Source of the DNA: PGYR01 sp041675005
Lineage (GTDB): Bacteria; Bacteroidota; Ignavibacteria; Kapaibacteriales; UBA2268
NCBI GenBank assembly: GCA_041675005.1
Contig: JBAYUQ010000002.1
Span: 124,001 to 188,000 of the forward strand
DNA: 64,000 nucleotides
Reading direction: 5' to 3'
Below the pieces are notes generated by a model. It saw nothing but the letters and a program-made list of their open reading frames with translations. It did no database searches and was not told where the DNA came from. This document shows, one piece after another, positions 1 to 9,462 of this stretch (its first letter is position 1; every line of letters starts with the position of its first letter). The position numbers and the translations under genes were made by a program.

Positions 1-422
1 CCTTCTTCATGTATTGATATCTTAGCAAATTTATCTTTTAGCTCTAATATTAACCTCTCAGCAGTCTTTTTACCAATACCTGGTAGTTTCTGTAACAATG
101 ATGTATTAGCAGTTAGAATAGCAGATTTGAAATCATTTAGCGATATACCTGAAAGAATACCTATCCCACTTTTGGGCCCAATGCCAGATACAGAAATTAA
201 CAATCTAAATAATTGTCTCTCGCTCTCTGAATGAAAGCCATAAAGTGTAATACTATCTTCTCTCACAATCATTTCTGTATAAATGAAAACTTCTTTGTCT
301 AGTAAAGGAAGATTCTCAAATGTATTCATAGATATGTGTAAGTAATATCCAATACCACCAACATCTATTACAATAGAAGTTGGTGATTTTTGAATTAATT
401 TTCCTTTCAAACAAGTAATCAT
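1..422 (-). CDS. ruvA: Holliday junction branch migration protein RuvA (partial, C-terminus outside window)
   Basis: About 140 N-terminal residues are visible; the gene continues past the left edge. RuvA binds four-way Holliday junctions and recruits the RuvB motor for branch migration in the cytoplasm. The visible part starts MITCLKGKL and carries an N-terminal OB-fold region (about 1-64, with VGGIGY) followed by two helix-hairpin-helix motifs, SGIGPKSGIG and LPGIGKKTAERL. These match E. coli RuvA position for position. The C-terminal domain III that contacts RuvB is not in the window. The ATG overlaps the stop of the upstream T9SS cargo gene by one base (TAATG), which suggests translational coupling, an odd partner for a DNA repair gene. 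Confidence 0.95.
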   Translation of the reverse strand, partial: MITCLKGKLIQKSPTSIVIDVGGIGYYLHISMNTFENLPLLDKEVFIYTEMIVREDSITLYGFHSESERQLFRLLISVSGIGPKSGIGILSGISLNDFKSAILTANTSLLQKLPGIGKKTAERLILELKDKFAKISIHEE

Positions 423-3400
423 TATTTAAGTATTATTTTTTGGAAATAAGAGCTATTTTCATCTGTTATTTTAATAATATAAGCTCCTTTTGAGTAATTA
501 GTTAGGTCTAGCTTATTAATAGGAGATTTATTACTTTGTAACTCAATTAATCTTATACCAAGTATATTATATAATTCAATCTTAGCATTATACAATGATG
601 GATCATTTAAGCTAATATTTACTATTCCATTTGTCTCTGTCGGATAGATTTTAATATTCTTATTATCAGCTATTGGTTTTATACTGCTAAGTACTTCTAC
701 AATAGCTGGAGTTAACTTACAACCATATTCATCAGTAATTTCTACTTTATATTTTCCAAATTTAGTGATATTGATTTTATTTGATGTATTGTTTTCAATT
801 AAAGTATCGTTCAAGAACCATCGATAATTATATCCATCGGGTACAGACAAAATATCACCAGATTGGTGTATTTCAATATCATTTTTTAGCGAGGATTTGA
901 AGATTTCGATAGTATCTCTTACTTCACATCCCTTATTATTAGTAGCTAGTATAGTATATTTGCCTGGTTCCTCTACATTAATAAATTTAATTTTTTGTCC
1001 CGTTGACCATTCGACATTACTATAATTGAAAGGTGCAGATAGTCTGATAGATTCTTTATTACTACAGATTGTGTTTCCGTCAGGGATGGATATAATTGAT
1101 TCATCTTTATAAAGAACATTAACATTAACTATATTAGATTTATCAACACAATAGCTTCCTGTGGGGTTGGTAAGCACATAATTACCAGACTCTTTGACTA
1201 CTATACGTTTAGTAGTTTCACCAGTATTCCAAAGATATGATGCTTGGCTATTTGTAGCTTCAATCATTATTGAATCACCTTCACAGAACTCTAAATCACC
1301 AATTATATTAATAGGTATATTAACTGATTCACATCCAAGTAAATCTGTTCTCCATAGTCCTCTACCATAAGTTGCAGCATATAACTTACCAGAATTCTTG
1401 TGGATTTCTAATTCATTAACTACTGTGTTAGGCATTTCGCCTTCTAGTTTTTTCCAGTAACCAGTATTCAAATCGGAATAGAATACTCCAATATCTGTTC
1501 CGATATATACAGAGTTTTTACTAGGGTTTTCTATAACAACAGTATTAATAGGTACTGCTGGTAAGTTACCACTTATATCTTTCCAATCTGTACCATTGTA
1601 GAATAGTACTTTATCATTGTTCTTATAACCAGATTTTGTTACATAAATCTGGTATGGATTATCTGGATTAATTGCTATATAAGTAATTGCATTGGAAGAT
1701 AGATTAATCACTTCCCAATCGATACCACCATTAGTAGAGCGTCTAAGTACACCAGTTGTCGCAGCATAAATGAAATTTTCATTATTTTCAGCAACTGCTA
1801 TGGCAACTAAACTCAAGTTAGAATTATTGCCAAAATCAGAAATTTTAGTCCAATTGTTCTTATTACCATAATTTGTATTTTTCCAAACATTGAAATATCC
1901 TGCATAAATATTCTTTGGGTTCGATTGACTTATAACATAAGGCGTTACCCATCCACCCGATTCAGTCTCACCGTAATCAGAAATTATATCACTATTTAGC
2001 ATAGAGGTAAAACTACTTCCTCCGTTGCTAGATCTTCTTAAATTACCCAAAGGTTGTGATACATATATATTTTTATCATTCATAGGGTCAATAGCACATT
2101 CCATACCATCACCAGTATTTGCCTTTCTCCAATTTTGACCATCATATCTAGATGTTCCATTGTCCTGGCTTCCAGAAAGAACATCAAACGGAGAAGATTG
2201 AGAAACACCTAATCTATAGAATTGTGTTATATCCATTCCATTGTTTAGTTCATCCCACAAGTCAGAACCAACAAGATTTCTATACAATCCACCATCATTC
2301 GATACATAAAGTCTATCGCCTGATTTTGAAAAAGTGAATTGGTGTTGATCGGCATGTATCTCCGGTCTAGAGAACCCACCGTACCAATGTGTATGTTGTG
2401 TCCAGGTGAAACCTCCATTTAAAGATTTCCAGATATTAACACCACCAATATAAATCTCGTTCTTATCTTTGGGGTTAACAGCTATGGCAAGATCATAAGA
2501 ACCTTGTCCTACATTCAAATCACTTCCATCATCCCAACCTAAAAGGTTTCCTACTGAAGATTGTGTTGCAATTTCATTGAATGTTTTACCTTCATTTGTA
2601 GAAACCTCAAAGCTAAGAAAACCTCTGTGTGTAGCACATGAGAGTACATACAAATTATTTGGGGCATTGGGAGTAACTGCTAATTCAGTTCTTCTCGAAC
2701 TCCCAACTTGATGAATCAATTCCCAAGTGTCACCATTGTCAGTTGACTTATATATACTATTTATCCCAGAATAATTCATAGAACTAGCATAAACTATACT
2801 AGGGTTTGTAGGATGAAATTCCATATCTTTTATTGAAGTAGTACTGAATACTTTATTCCAAGTCTTTGCGGCATCGATAGATTTGAATATTCCATCTCGT
2901 GAAGAAATCATTACTATATCCGGGTTTGAAGGATGAATTATAACTCTAGTTATAACTTTACTCTCCCCTAATTCATAGTATATACTTGTTTCACTAAATG
3001 TAACACCAGCGTCTGTAGACTTCAAAAGTCCAACTGAATAATATGATGCGTTAGAGCCCATTGTTCCGTTTGCGTCACCTGTAGCCATATAAACAATTCT
3101 GGGATCCGATGGTGCAAATTCAATATCAGAAATTCCTAATGATAGCTGATCTGTCATATCTATCTCTATCCAAGATTGACCTGCATTGCTTGATCTCCAT
3201 GCTCCTCCAGAAGCGGCACCAGCAATCATATAGTTCTCATTTGTCGGTGATATAGCTAAATCGTTAACCCTACCAACTCCTTGAGATCTGCCTGTGCTTT
3301 GAGGAGTTTTAAATGGCCCGTATTTTTCCCAAGTCACGGACTGAACAGAACTATTCTTTGTTTTTTCTATAACCTTATAGTTCTCTGCTAACTTCTTAAT

Positions 3401-3634
3401 TCCCATTGCATTTGGAACTTCTGATTCACCTTGTAGTCTTTGCTCCCAAAACCATTCCCATCTTTTAAATTGCTTCCACCCTTTCAGTGTATCTAAATCT
3501 GCATCACCAATTAATTCATTCTGGAATACTTCTTGTATTTGATTGAATTTCAGATTCGTTTCTTGTAAATCTTCAAACTTTTGTGATTTTAAAACGAATA
3601 CACTTAGGAGTAGTATTACAATAATTTTTTTCAT
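422..3634 (-). CDS. T9SS cargo: Asp-box/sortilin-like beta-propeller protein with CTD
   Basis: A secreted 1070-residue protein. Residues 1-17 form a short signal peptide (MKKIIVILLLSVFVL). Residues about 95-745 hold at least nine Asp-box (BNR) repeats of the SxDxGxTW type, such as KSTDNGDTWE and RSTNGGIDWE, as in VPS10/sortilin and sialidase-like propellers. Two or more Ig-like modules follow (CEGDS...WNTGE, about 765-960). The last 75 residues are a T9SS type A sorting domain ending YFQKIILK. The protein is probably exported by Sec and then by T9SS to the cell surface or medium. Its substrate is unknown and no sialidase active-site set is apparent. It lies 10 bp downstream of a paralogue and overlaps ruvA by one base. 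No Shine-Dalgarno sequence is seen. Confidence 0.88.
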   Translation of the reverse strand: MKKIIVILLLSVFVLKSQKFEDLQETNLKFNQIQEVFQNELIGDADLDTLKGWKQFKRWEWFWEQRLQGESEVPNAMGIKKLAENYKVIEKTKNSSVQSVTWEKYGPFKTPQSTGRSQGVGRVNDLAISPTNENYMIAGAASGGAWRSSNAGQSWIEIDMTDQLSLGISDIEFAPSDPRIVYMATGDANGTMGSNASYYSVGLLKSTDAGVTFSETSIYYELGESKVITRVIIHPSNPDIVMISSRDGIFKSIDAAKTWNKVFSTTSIKDMEFHPTNPSIVYASSMNYSGINSIYKSTDNGDTWELIHQVGSSRRTELAVTPNAPNNLYVLSCATHRGFLSFEVSTNEGKTFNEIATQSSVGNLLGWDDGSDLNVGQGSYDLAIAVNPKDKNEIYIGGVNIWKSLNGGFTWTQHTHWYGGFSRPEIHADQHQFTFSKSGDRLYVSNDGGLYRNLVGSDLWDELNNGMDITQFYRLGVSQSSPFDVLSGSQDNGTSRYDGQNWRKANTGDGMECAIDPMNDKNIYVSQPLGNLRRSSNGGSSFTSMLNSDIISDYGETESGGWVTPYVISQSNPKNIYAGYFNVWKNTNYGNKNNWTKISDFGNNSNLSLVAIAVAENNENFIYAATTGVLRRSTNGGIDWEVINLSSNAITYIAINPDNPYQIYVTKSGYKNNDKVLFYNGTDWKDISGNLPAVPINTVVIENPSKNSVYIGTDIGVFYSDLNTGYWKKLEGEMPNTVVNELEIHKNSGKLYAATYGRGLWRTDLLGCESVNIPINIIGDLEFCEGDSIMIEATNSQASYLWNTGETTKRIVVKESGNYVLTNPTGSYCVDKSNIVNVNVLYKDESIISIPDGNTICSNKESIRLSAPFNYSNVEWSTGQKIKFINVEEPGKYTILATNNKGCEVRDTIEIFKSSLKNDIEIHQSGDILSVPDGYNYRWFLNDTLIENNTSNKINITKFGKYKVEITDEYGCKLTPAIVEVLSSIKPIADNKNIKIYPTETNGIVNISLNDPSLYNAKIELYNILGIRLIELQSNKSPINKLDLTNYSKGAYIIKITDENSSYFQKIILK

Positions 3635-3644
3635 TCAATATCTA

Positions 3645-6600
3645 TTAATTTTTTATGATTTTTTGAGTGACAATACTGTTCTTTGTCTCTATTTGTAGTA
3701 TATACGTACCAATTGTTAAAACATTTAAGTTTAGATCAATATTACCAGTATTGTTTAAGCTATTGAATGTCATCACAGTTCTACCATCTAGATCAATAAC
3801 TTTGATGTTTTTCACGAAAAGTGATTCAATATTAGAAATAGTCAATATATCATCGAATGGATTTGGAGAAATCCTAAACAATCCATTGTTTTCTAAAACA
3901 GGAACACTTGTAACTGTATACGTGTAAGTTTCAGATTTACCTGTACATTCCATACCATCTATAATAGTTTCTACGTAATATTCGCCTTCTTCTTGAGGTT
4001 TGTATTTACTATCCTCTTCCCCAAATAATAAATTACCGTCAAGATACCATTTGTACTTATCAGCATTAGTTGTTGTCGTTAAATAGCCTTCTTTATCTAA
4101 ACTAATATTCGGCTTAGGGGGTGAAGGCAACATTGTGATAGCAACACTTTGTGACGTAGTAGCACACCCATCATTAGTAAAGCCAGTTACAGAGTATGTG
4201 CCAGCTTTTTTCACCCATAATATTCTCTTTCCTTTCTCACCATTAGACCATTCGGTACCACTATAAATTCCAGAATATTTTATTTCAACACTATCTCCCT
4301 CACAGAAAGTAGTGCTAGTAATCTCATTCAAATTGGAATCAGTTATTTTAATTTCTTTAACATCTATAAATAGAACATTAAATTCTATTGATTTAACTTC
4401 ACACCCAGTCTTATCGAAAACAGACACGTAGTAAACCCCATTTGTCTTAGGATTAATTTTTCTTGATTTTTGGCCAGTGGACCATTCGAACGTGTCATAG
4501 TTTCCATTCTCTAATGTTAACTCTAAATCCTCACCTTTACATACCCTAATCTGGTTATTTTTTATTTCAATATTTGAAGTTACATTAGGTAGGTCTAAAG
4601 CACAATTATTAACAGGTATTTCCCACATTCCTCTTCCATAAGTAGCGGCACGTAGCATACCACTTGGGTAATGTATTTTTAATTCAGAAATAATAACCTG
4701 GGGCATACCTTCTTCCATATACTTCCAGTTTGTACTTGCATCTTTAGTAAAAACCCCAATATCAGTACCAATGTATATTCTGTCATTAGATTTATTTTGA
4801 TAAGTTACACAATTCACAGGGAAATTAGGTAAATCACCTGATATGTTTGTAGAACTAGTCCCAACCACTTTGAATACTTTATTCCCACTTTGGTAACCAC
4901 CAACAACTACATATATCTCCTCTGGTTTAGATGGGTTAACAGTCAAATTACGTATAGGCATTTGATTTAGTGAAGTGAAAACACTATTCCAATCTTGTCC
5001 ACCATTTGTTGATTTTAATACTTGATTAGAAACAGCTACATATATATAATTTGAATTAGAAGGTGCTAAAGCTATCTCAGTTAAGGTAACATAGGATTGA
5101 AGTCCAAAGTTGCTAATCTTTGACCAACTAGTACCTTGATTTATACTTTTGAAAACATTTTGGTAGCCGACATATAGATTAGAATTGTTCTCATCAATAG
5201 TCAATGGACTAACCCATGCAGAGTTTTCATTGATACTTGGATTAAACGGATATATAATGGGTTGTTGTCCCCAATTTTGCCCACCATTTGTAGATTTATA
5301 GAACACACCAGTACGTTGATTATAATTAGAACCGTACATTATGTTCGAGTTTTTTGGATCAATATCGCAATCAAACCCATCTCCACCTAACACTGTACCC
5401 CACTGAGTTTCTGTATATTTTAAAATAGTACCGTTATCCTGTGCCCCAGCTAAAATCCTTTCCTTATTGTCTGTTGCTTGTCCGAACTTGTAGTATTGAG
5501 TGATATTTAACCCTTCTGAAATATCAGTCCAATTTTCCCCGTCATCTGTTGATTTATATATTCCACCATCATTACCAACATAAAGAGTACCTTTAGAATC
5601 ATATACAAGAGTATGTTGATCAGAGTGAACGGCATCTACATTTTGAAATGCTTGTTGAAAAGTTTTAATCTTATATGAGCTACCACCATCAGTAGTTTTC
5701 CAATTGTTTATCCCACCAATGGTTACAGTACTTTTACTTTTAGGAGAAACAGCAATAGCTAAATCATACCAACCTTGCCCACCTTGCGGTACTTGTCCAT
5801 TTGCAAGTCCATCATAAGAAAAGTATAGGTAATTAGGGTGTCCATTACTAGGAGTAACTTCATTCCAAGATTGTCCAGAATTCTCAGATTTGAATACATT
5901 TCCAAACCCTGCATTCATATCTGTACTTAGACCATAACAAACTCCTGGATGTGCATCATTTACTGCAAGTTCAATTCTATTGCAATTATTGACTACATAA
6001 GCACCATTCGTAAACCAAGTACCGTTTACATATCTCATTACAGTATATTCATTATTAGCTGTTCTGAAAGCTCCATATAGAATATCCGGATTTGTTGGGT
6101 GCATTTTTAAATCTCTGCAAAGAAAAGATTGTGATTTAGTCCAAGTTGAGCCACTATTAGAACTATGATAAACACCAGAGTTCGTAGCAATTATAAATTT
6201 TGATGAATTATTATGGTTGATTAAAACACTATAGATTATTGTCCCATTGGATTGTTCTATATTAGAACTTATAGCATCAACAGTAACCTCTTTCCATGAG
6301 CCACCGTCATCTGTAGACAGTAATAATCCTGTGCTAAATGCACCGTACCCCGAGCCAGAACCAGCTCCATTGGCATCACCAGTAGAGGCTAGTAATACAT
6401 TTGGTTTAGTTTTACAGATTGCAATATCTGAAATTCCTAAAGAGTAAACATCTGGAGTAACAGATTCTGCCCAATTACTACCACCATTAGTTGATTTCCA
6501 AATTCCGCCAGTTGCAGCTCCAACATATATTATGTTAGTATTTGTAGGATGAATAGCAATAGCATTTATTCTACCCAACCCTGTTCCAGTCAAATTATAG

Positions 6601-6965
6601 GGACCTAATGGCTTCCAATCATTTGGACCTTGAATCTTATTTTCTTTACTATATAAATAATTTGATTTAAAATTATTATAGCTTTCTCTTAATTCTTTTC
6701 TGCTTGGTAATTTTCCATTAGCATCTACTCTTGACGACCAAAAGTATTCCCATCTTTTGAATGGTTTGAAACCTTGTCCTTTAAGTGGGTTTTCATCACC
6801 TGATTTTAGTTCTTTTATTTCTTCAAAGTACTTATTATATTTATCTGTTACTTCTTTAAAATTATTGTTACTTACTTCAGGAACCTGAGGTATTATTTGC
6901 TGTTGTGCATACGTTAGATTAAATGCAATAAAGGAAACAGTAAGAAATATAATAATTCTATTCAT
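3645..6965 (-). CDS. T9SS cargo: Asp-box/sortilin-like beta-propeller protein with CTD (paralogue)
   Basis: A 1106-residue paralogue of the gene just downstream. The signal peptide covers residues 1-20 (ending TYAQ). A conserved N-terminal segment with FKRWEYFW is shared with the neighbour's FKRWEWFW. Residues about 115-785 contain a long Asp-box propeller with repeats such as KSTNGGSNWA, LSTDDGGSWK and KSTDDGENWT. Three Ig-like modules with CKGED/CEGDS and WSTGQ/WSNGE signatures follow. The C-terminal 75 residues form a T9SS type A sorting domain ending TQKIIKN. It is first in a run that continues through the second propeller gene into ruvA. The tandem arrangement indicates local duplication followed by divergence. 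The ligand or enzymatic activity is unknown. Confidence 0.88.
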   Translation of the reverse strand: MNRIIIFLTVSFIAFNLTYAQQQIIPQVPEVSNNNFKEVTDKYNKYFEEIKELKSGDENPLKGQGFKPFKRWEYFWSSRVDANGKLPSRKELRESYNNFKSNYLYSKENKIQGPNDWKPLGPYNLTGTGLGRINAIAIHPTNTNIIYVGAATGGIWKSTNGGSNWAESVTPDVYSLGISDIAICKTKPNVLLASTGDANGAGSGSGYGAFSTGLLLSTDDGGSWKEVTVDAISSNIEQSNGTIIYSVLINHNNSSKFIIATNSGVYHSSNSGSTWTKSQSFLCRDLKMHPTNPDILYGAFRTANNEYTVMRYVNGTWFTNGAYVVNNCNRIELAVNDAHPGVCYGLSTDMNAGFGNVFKSENSGQSWNEVTPSNGHPNYLYFSYDGLANGQVPQGGQGWYDLAIAVSPKSKSTVTIGGINNWKTTDGGSSYKIKTFQQAFQNVDAVHSDQHTLVYDSKGTLYVGNDGGIYKSTDDGENWTDISEGLNITQYYKFGQATDNKERILAGAQDNGTILKYTETQWGTVLGGDGFDCDIDPKNSNIMYGSNYNQRTGVFYKSTNGGQNWGQQPIIYPFNPSINENSAWVSPLTIDENNSNLYVGYQNVFKSINQGTSWSKISNFGLQSYVTLTEIALAPSNSNYIYVAVSNQVLKSTNGGQDWNSVFTSLNQMPIRNLTVNPSKPEEIYVVVGGYQSGNKVFKVVGTSSTNISGDLPNFPVNCVTYQNKSNDRIYIGTDIGVFTKDASTNWKYMEEGMPQVIISELKIHYPSGMLRAATYGRGMWEIPVNNCALDLPNVTSNIEIKNNQIRVCKGEDLELTLENGNYDTFEWSTGQKSRKINPKTNGVYYVSVFDKTGCEVKSIEFNVLFIDVKEIKITDSNLNEITSTTFCEGDSVEIKYSGIYSGTEWSNGEKGKRILWVKKAGTYSVTGFTNDGCATTSQSVAITMLPSPPKPNISLDKEGYLTTTTNADKYKWYLDGNLLFGEEDSKYKPQEEGEYYVETIIDGMECTGKSETYTYTVTSVPVLENNGLFRISPNPFDDILTISNIESLFVKNIKVIDLDGRTVMTFNSLNNTGNIDLNLNVLTIGTYILQIETKNSIVTQKIIKN

Positions 6966-7155
6966 AATTAAACCGAGTTTTAATGTTACTTTTTTTTAAA
7001 TCTATAAAAATATAATCTTTAAGTTACGAAATTAAAAGTAATATTAATAATCTTGTGGAATAGTACTTTTTATTATTTTTATTTATTTATAACTTTAATA
7101 TATTATTTTATTTATATTAGATTTTATAGACACTTCAACTATTGATAACGTTACA

Positions 7156-9462
7156 ATGAACAGCATTAAAAACTCCTTATCTGTCTGCTTAATTGCAAAA
7201 AATGAAGAAAGTATGATTAGAGATTGCTTGGAATCAGTTAAAGGAATCTCAAATGATATAATTGTGGTTGATACAGGTTCAACAGATAACACAAAATCAA
7301 TCGCACTTGAATATACAAGTAAAGTATTAAATTATGGATGGAATGATGACTTTGCTGCTGCTCGTAATTTCTGCTTAGACCATGCAAAGAATGACTTTAT
7401 ATTATCAATTGATTGTGACGAAAGATTAATCAACCCTGAAGTATTAAAAACTAAATTGTCTCATATTAGCGACAATATTGGTGGGATAATGGTAAAAGTA
7501 GTCTCTTACAATGATAAGAAAGAAGGTAAGGATATATTTAATTCTAAAATGGTTAGGGTTTTTAGAAATAATCCTCGAATTAGATTCGAAGGAATAATTC
7601 ATGAACAAGTATTAAACTCTATAATAGAAGCAGGTTTTAAATTATCAGATTCAGAAATTGAGTTTATACATGAAGGTTATAATCATGATGCTGTGACAAT
7701 GAGAAAAAAACAAAAACGAAATCTTGATTTACTTATAAGACAGACCAAAGCTGATCCTAATAATGCTTATAACTTATTCCAATTAGCAAGAACATATTTG
7801 GCCCTCAATGACATGGAAAACGCAGAAAAAGATATAGCTAAAGCAATTGATTTATCAATAAATGATGATTCTGTAAAACCACAAGCTCTAAACTATGGTG
7901 CATTAATAGCTTATAAAAACAACCAAAAAGAATTAGCGCTGCAAAGAGCAGAGTATTCTCTTGAATTACAACCTAACCAAGGTTTTGCTAATTATATTAT
8001 AGGTGAATGTAATTATGATAAACATCTTCATAAGAAAGCATTAGAAAACTATAATGCAATGTTAAAAGCTTATCAAAATGAAGATTTAAAAGCGAATATA
8101 ATTGGTGATTATAGATTACCGACATCACAAATATATTTCAGAATTGGAAGATCAAATCTTGCAATTGGCAATGCAAAAGAAGCGAAAGAAAATTTCAAAA
8201 AAGGATTAGAGTATAATGAAAGTGATATAAATTGTCTTGTTGGGATAGCTGATATACTCAATAAAGAAACTGACTATGAAAATGCACTAATTTTCTTAAG
8301 AAAGGCAAAACAAGCAGCCCCGAAAAGAAAGGAAATAGATAGTTATATAAATGTTGTTTTGCAGAGTATTCAGAATACTAACCATATCAAAACTTCTCAA
8401 ATAAAGAATATTAATGAGAATAATAAAAAACCTCTCATCACACTTTCGATGATTGTAAAAAATGAAGAAAAAATGCTTCGAGGTTGTTTAGAATCTGCTG
8501 AGAAAGTAGTAGATGAAATAGTAATAGTTGATACTGGTTCTACAGATAGTACTATTGAAATTGCTAAAGAGTTTGGGGCAAAGATCTATCATTTTGATTG
8601 GATTGATGATTTTGCAGCTGCTAGGAATGAATCACTAAGACACTCTAAAGGCAAATGGATACTTTATTTAGATGCTGATGAGCGTATATCTCAATTTGAA
8701 ATTGATAAGTTTCGAAAGTCTCTTAGTGAATTACCGGAAAATTCAGGAGGTTTAATATGTACTATAGAATCGCCACATGCCAAACTTAGTGGTGGAGATT
8801 CAGATGTTCATAGAGGAAGTTACCCACGAATATTTAGAAATTTGGGTTTAGACAAAGTGAAGTTCCAGGGTAGAGTTCACGAGCAAATCTCACCTTCATT
8901 AAAAGAGAATAATCTGCAACTTCTACAATCTGACATTATTATTTATCACTTAGGATATGACCAATCTCGCGAGATAATGGAAGGTAAAATCGAAAGAAAC
9001 TATAGGATGTTATTACAGCATGTAAGAGAAGAACCAACAAATGGATACGCTTGGTATCAGCTAGGACAAACGCTGGGGCACATGAATCTGAAAAAAGAAG
9101 CAGAAGAAACGATAAAATTTGCTTTAAAATGTGGGAACCTCTCCCCTATGATTGAAGCTAGTGCATCTGCAAGTTTAGCACAATTTACTGGAAATGATAA
9201 ACGGTTTGACGAAGCATTGAAATGGTCAAATAAGTCATTAGAACTAACCCCCAATAGCTTATACGCAATGAATTTACGAGCATACTCACTTTTACATCTT
9301 GGTAAATTTGAAGAAGCTGAAAAAGAATTTGAAAAGACCTTAGAGTTAAAAAGTAAATTCTATAATAATACACCGACTTCTGGTTATGACGTTGATATAC
9401 CAAAGTCAGTAATAGAAGATGGTCTTAGAAAAGCAAGGAATAAAATCTACCCTAAACTATAA
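7156..9462 (+). CDS. Duplicated family 2 glycosyltransferase-TPR protein
   Basis: A 768-residue protein made of two similar halves, each a GT2 (GT-A fold) catalytic module followed by TPR repeats. Module 1 spans about 8-190 with VDTGSTD and a D-x-D-type DCDER at 86-90. TPRs follow to about 400. Module 2 spans about 425-600 with VDTGSTD and DADER at 506-510, then further TPRs to the end. There is no signal peptide or membrane segment, so it should act in the cytoplasm. Related single-module GT2-TPR proteins include peptide glycosyltransferases such as SunS, so a protein acceptor held by the TPRs is possible but unproven. Both nucleotide-sugar motifs look intact. It is transcribed divergently from the propeller genes, and its last 6 bp overlap the 3' end of argD. 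Confidence 0.85.
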   Translation: MNSIKNSLSVCLIAKNEESMIRDCLESVKGISNDIIVVDTGSTDNTKSIALEYTSKVLNYGWNDDFAAARNFCLDHAKNDFILSIDCDERLINPEVLKTKLSHISDNIGGIMVKVVSYNDKKEGKDIFNSKMVRVFRNNPRIRFEGIIHEQVLNSIIEAGFKLSDSEIEFIHEGYNHDAVTMRKKQKRNLDLLIRQTKADPNNAYNLFQLARTYLALNDMENAEKDIAKAIDLSINDDSVKPQALNYGALIAYKNNQKELALQRAEYSLELQPNQGFANYIIGECNYDKHLHKKALENYNAMLKAYQNEDLKANIIGDYRLPTSQIYFRIGRSNLAIGNAKEAKENFKKGLEYNESDINCLVGIADILNKETDYENALIFLRKAKQAAPKRKEIDSYINVVLQSIQNTNHIKTSQIKNINENNKKPLITLSMIVKNEEKMLRGCLESAEKVVDEIVIVDTGSTDSTIEIAKEFGAKIYHFDWIDDFAAARNESLRHSKGKWILYLDADERISQFEIDKFRKSLSELPENSGGLICTIESPHAKLSGGDSDVHRGSYPRIFRNLGLDKVKFQGRVHEQISPSLKENNLQLLQSDIIIYHLGYDQSREIMEGKIERNYRMLLQHVREEPTNGYAWYQLGQTLGHMNLKKEAEETIKFALKCGNLSPMIEASASASLAQFTGNDKRFDEALKWSNKSLELTPNSLYAMNLRAYSLLHLGKFEEAEKEFEKTLELKSKFYNNTPTSGYDVDIPKSVIEDGLRKARNKIYPKL

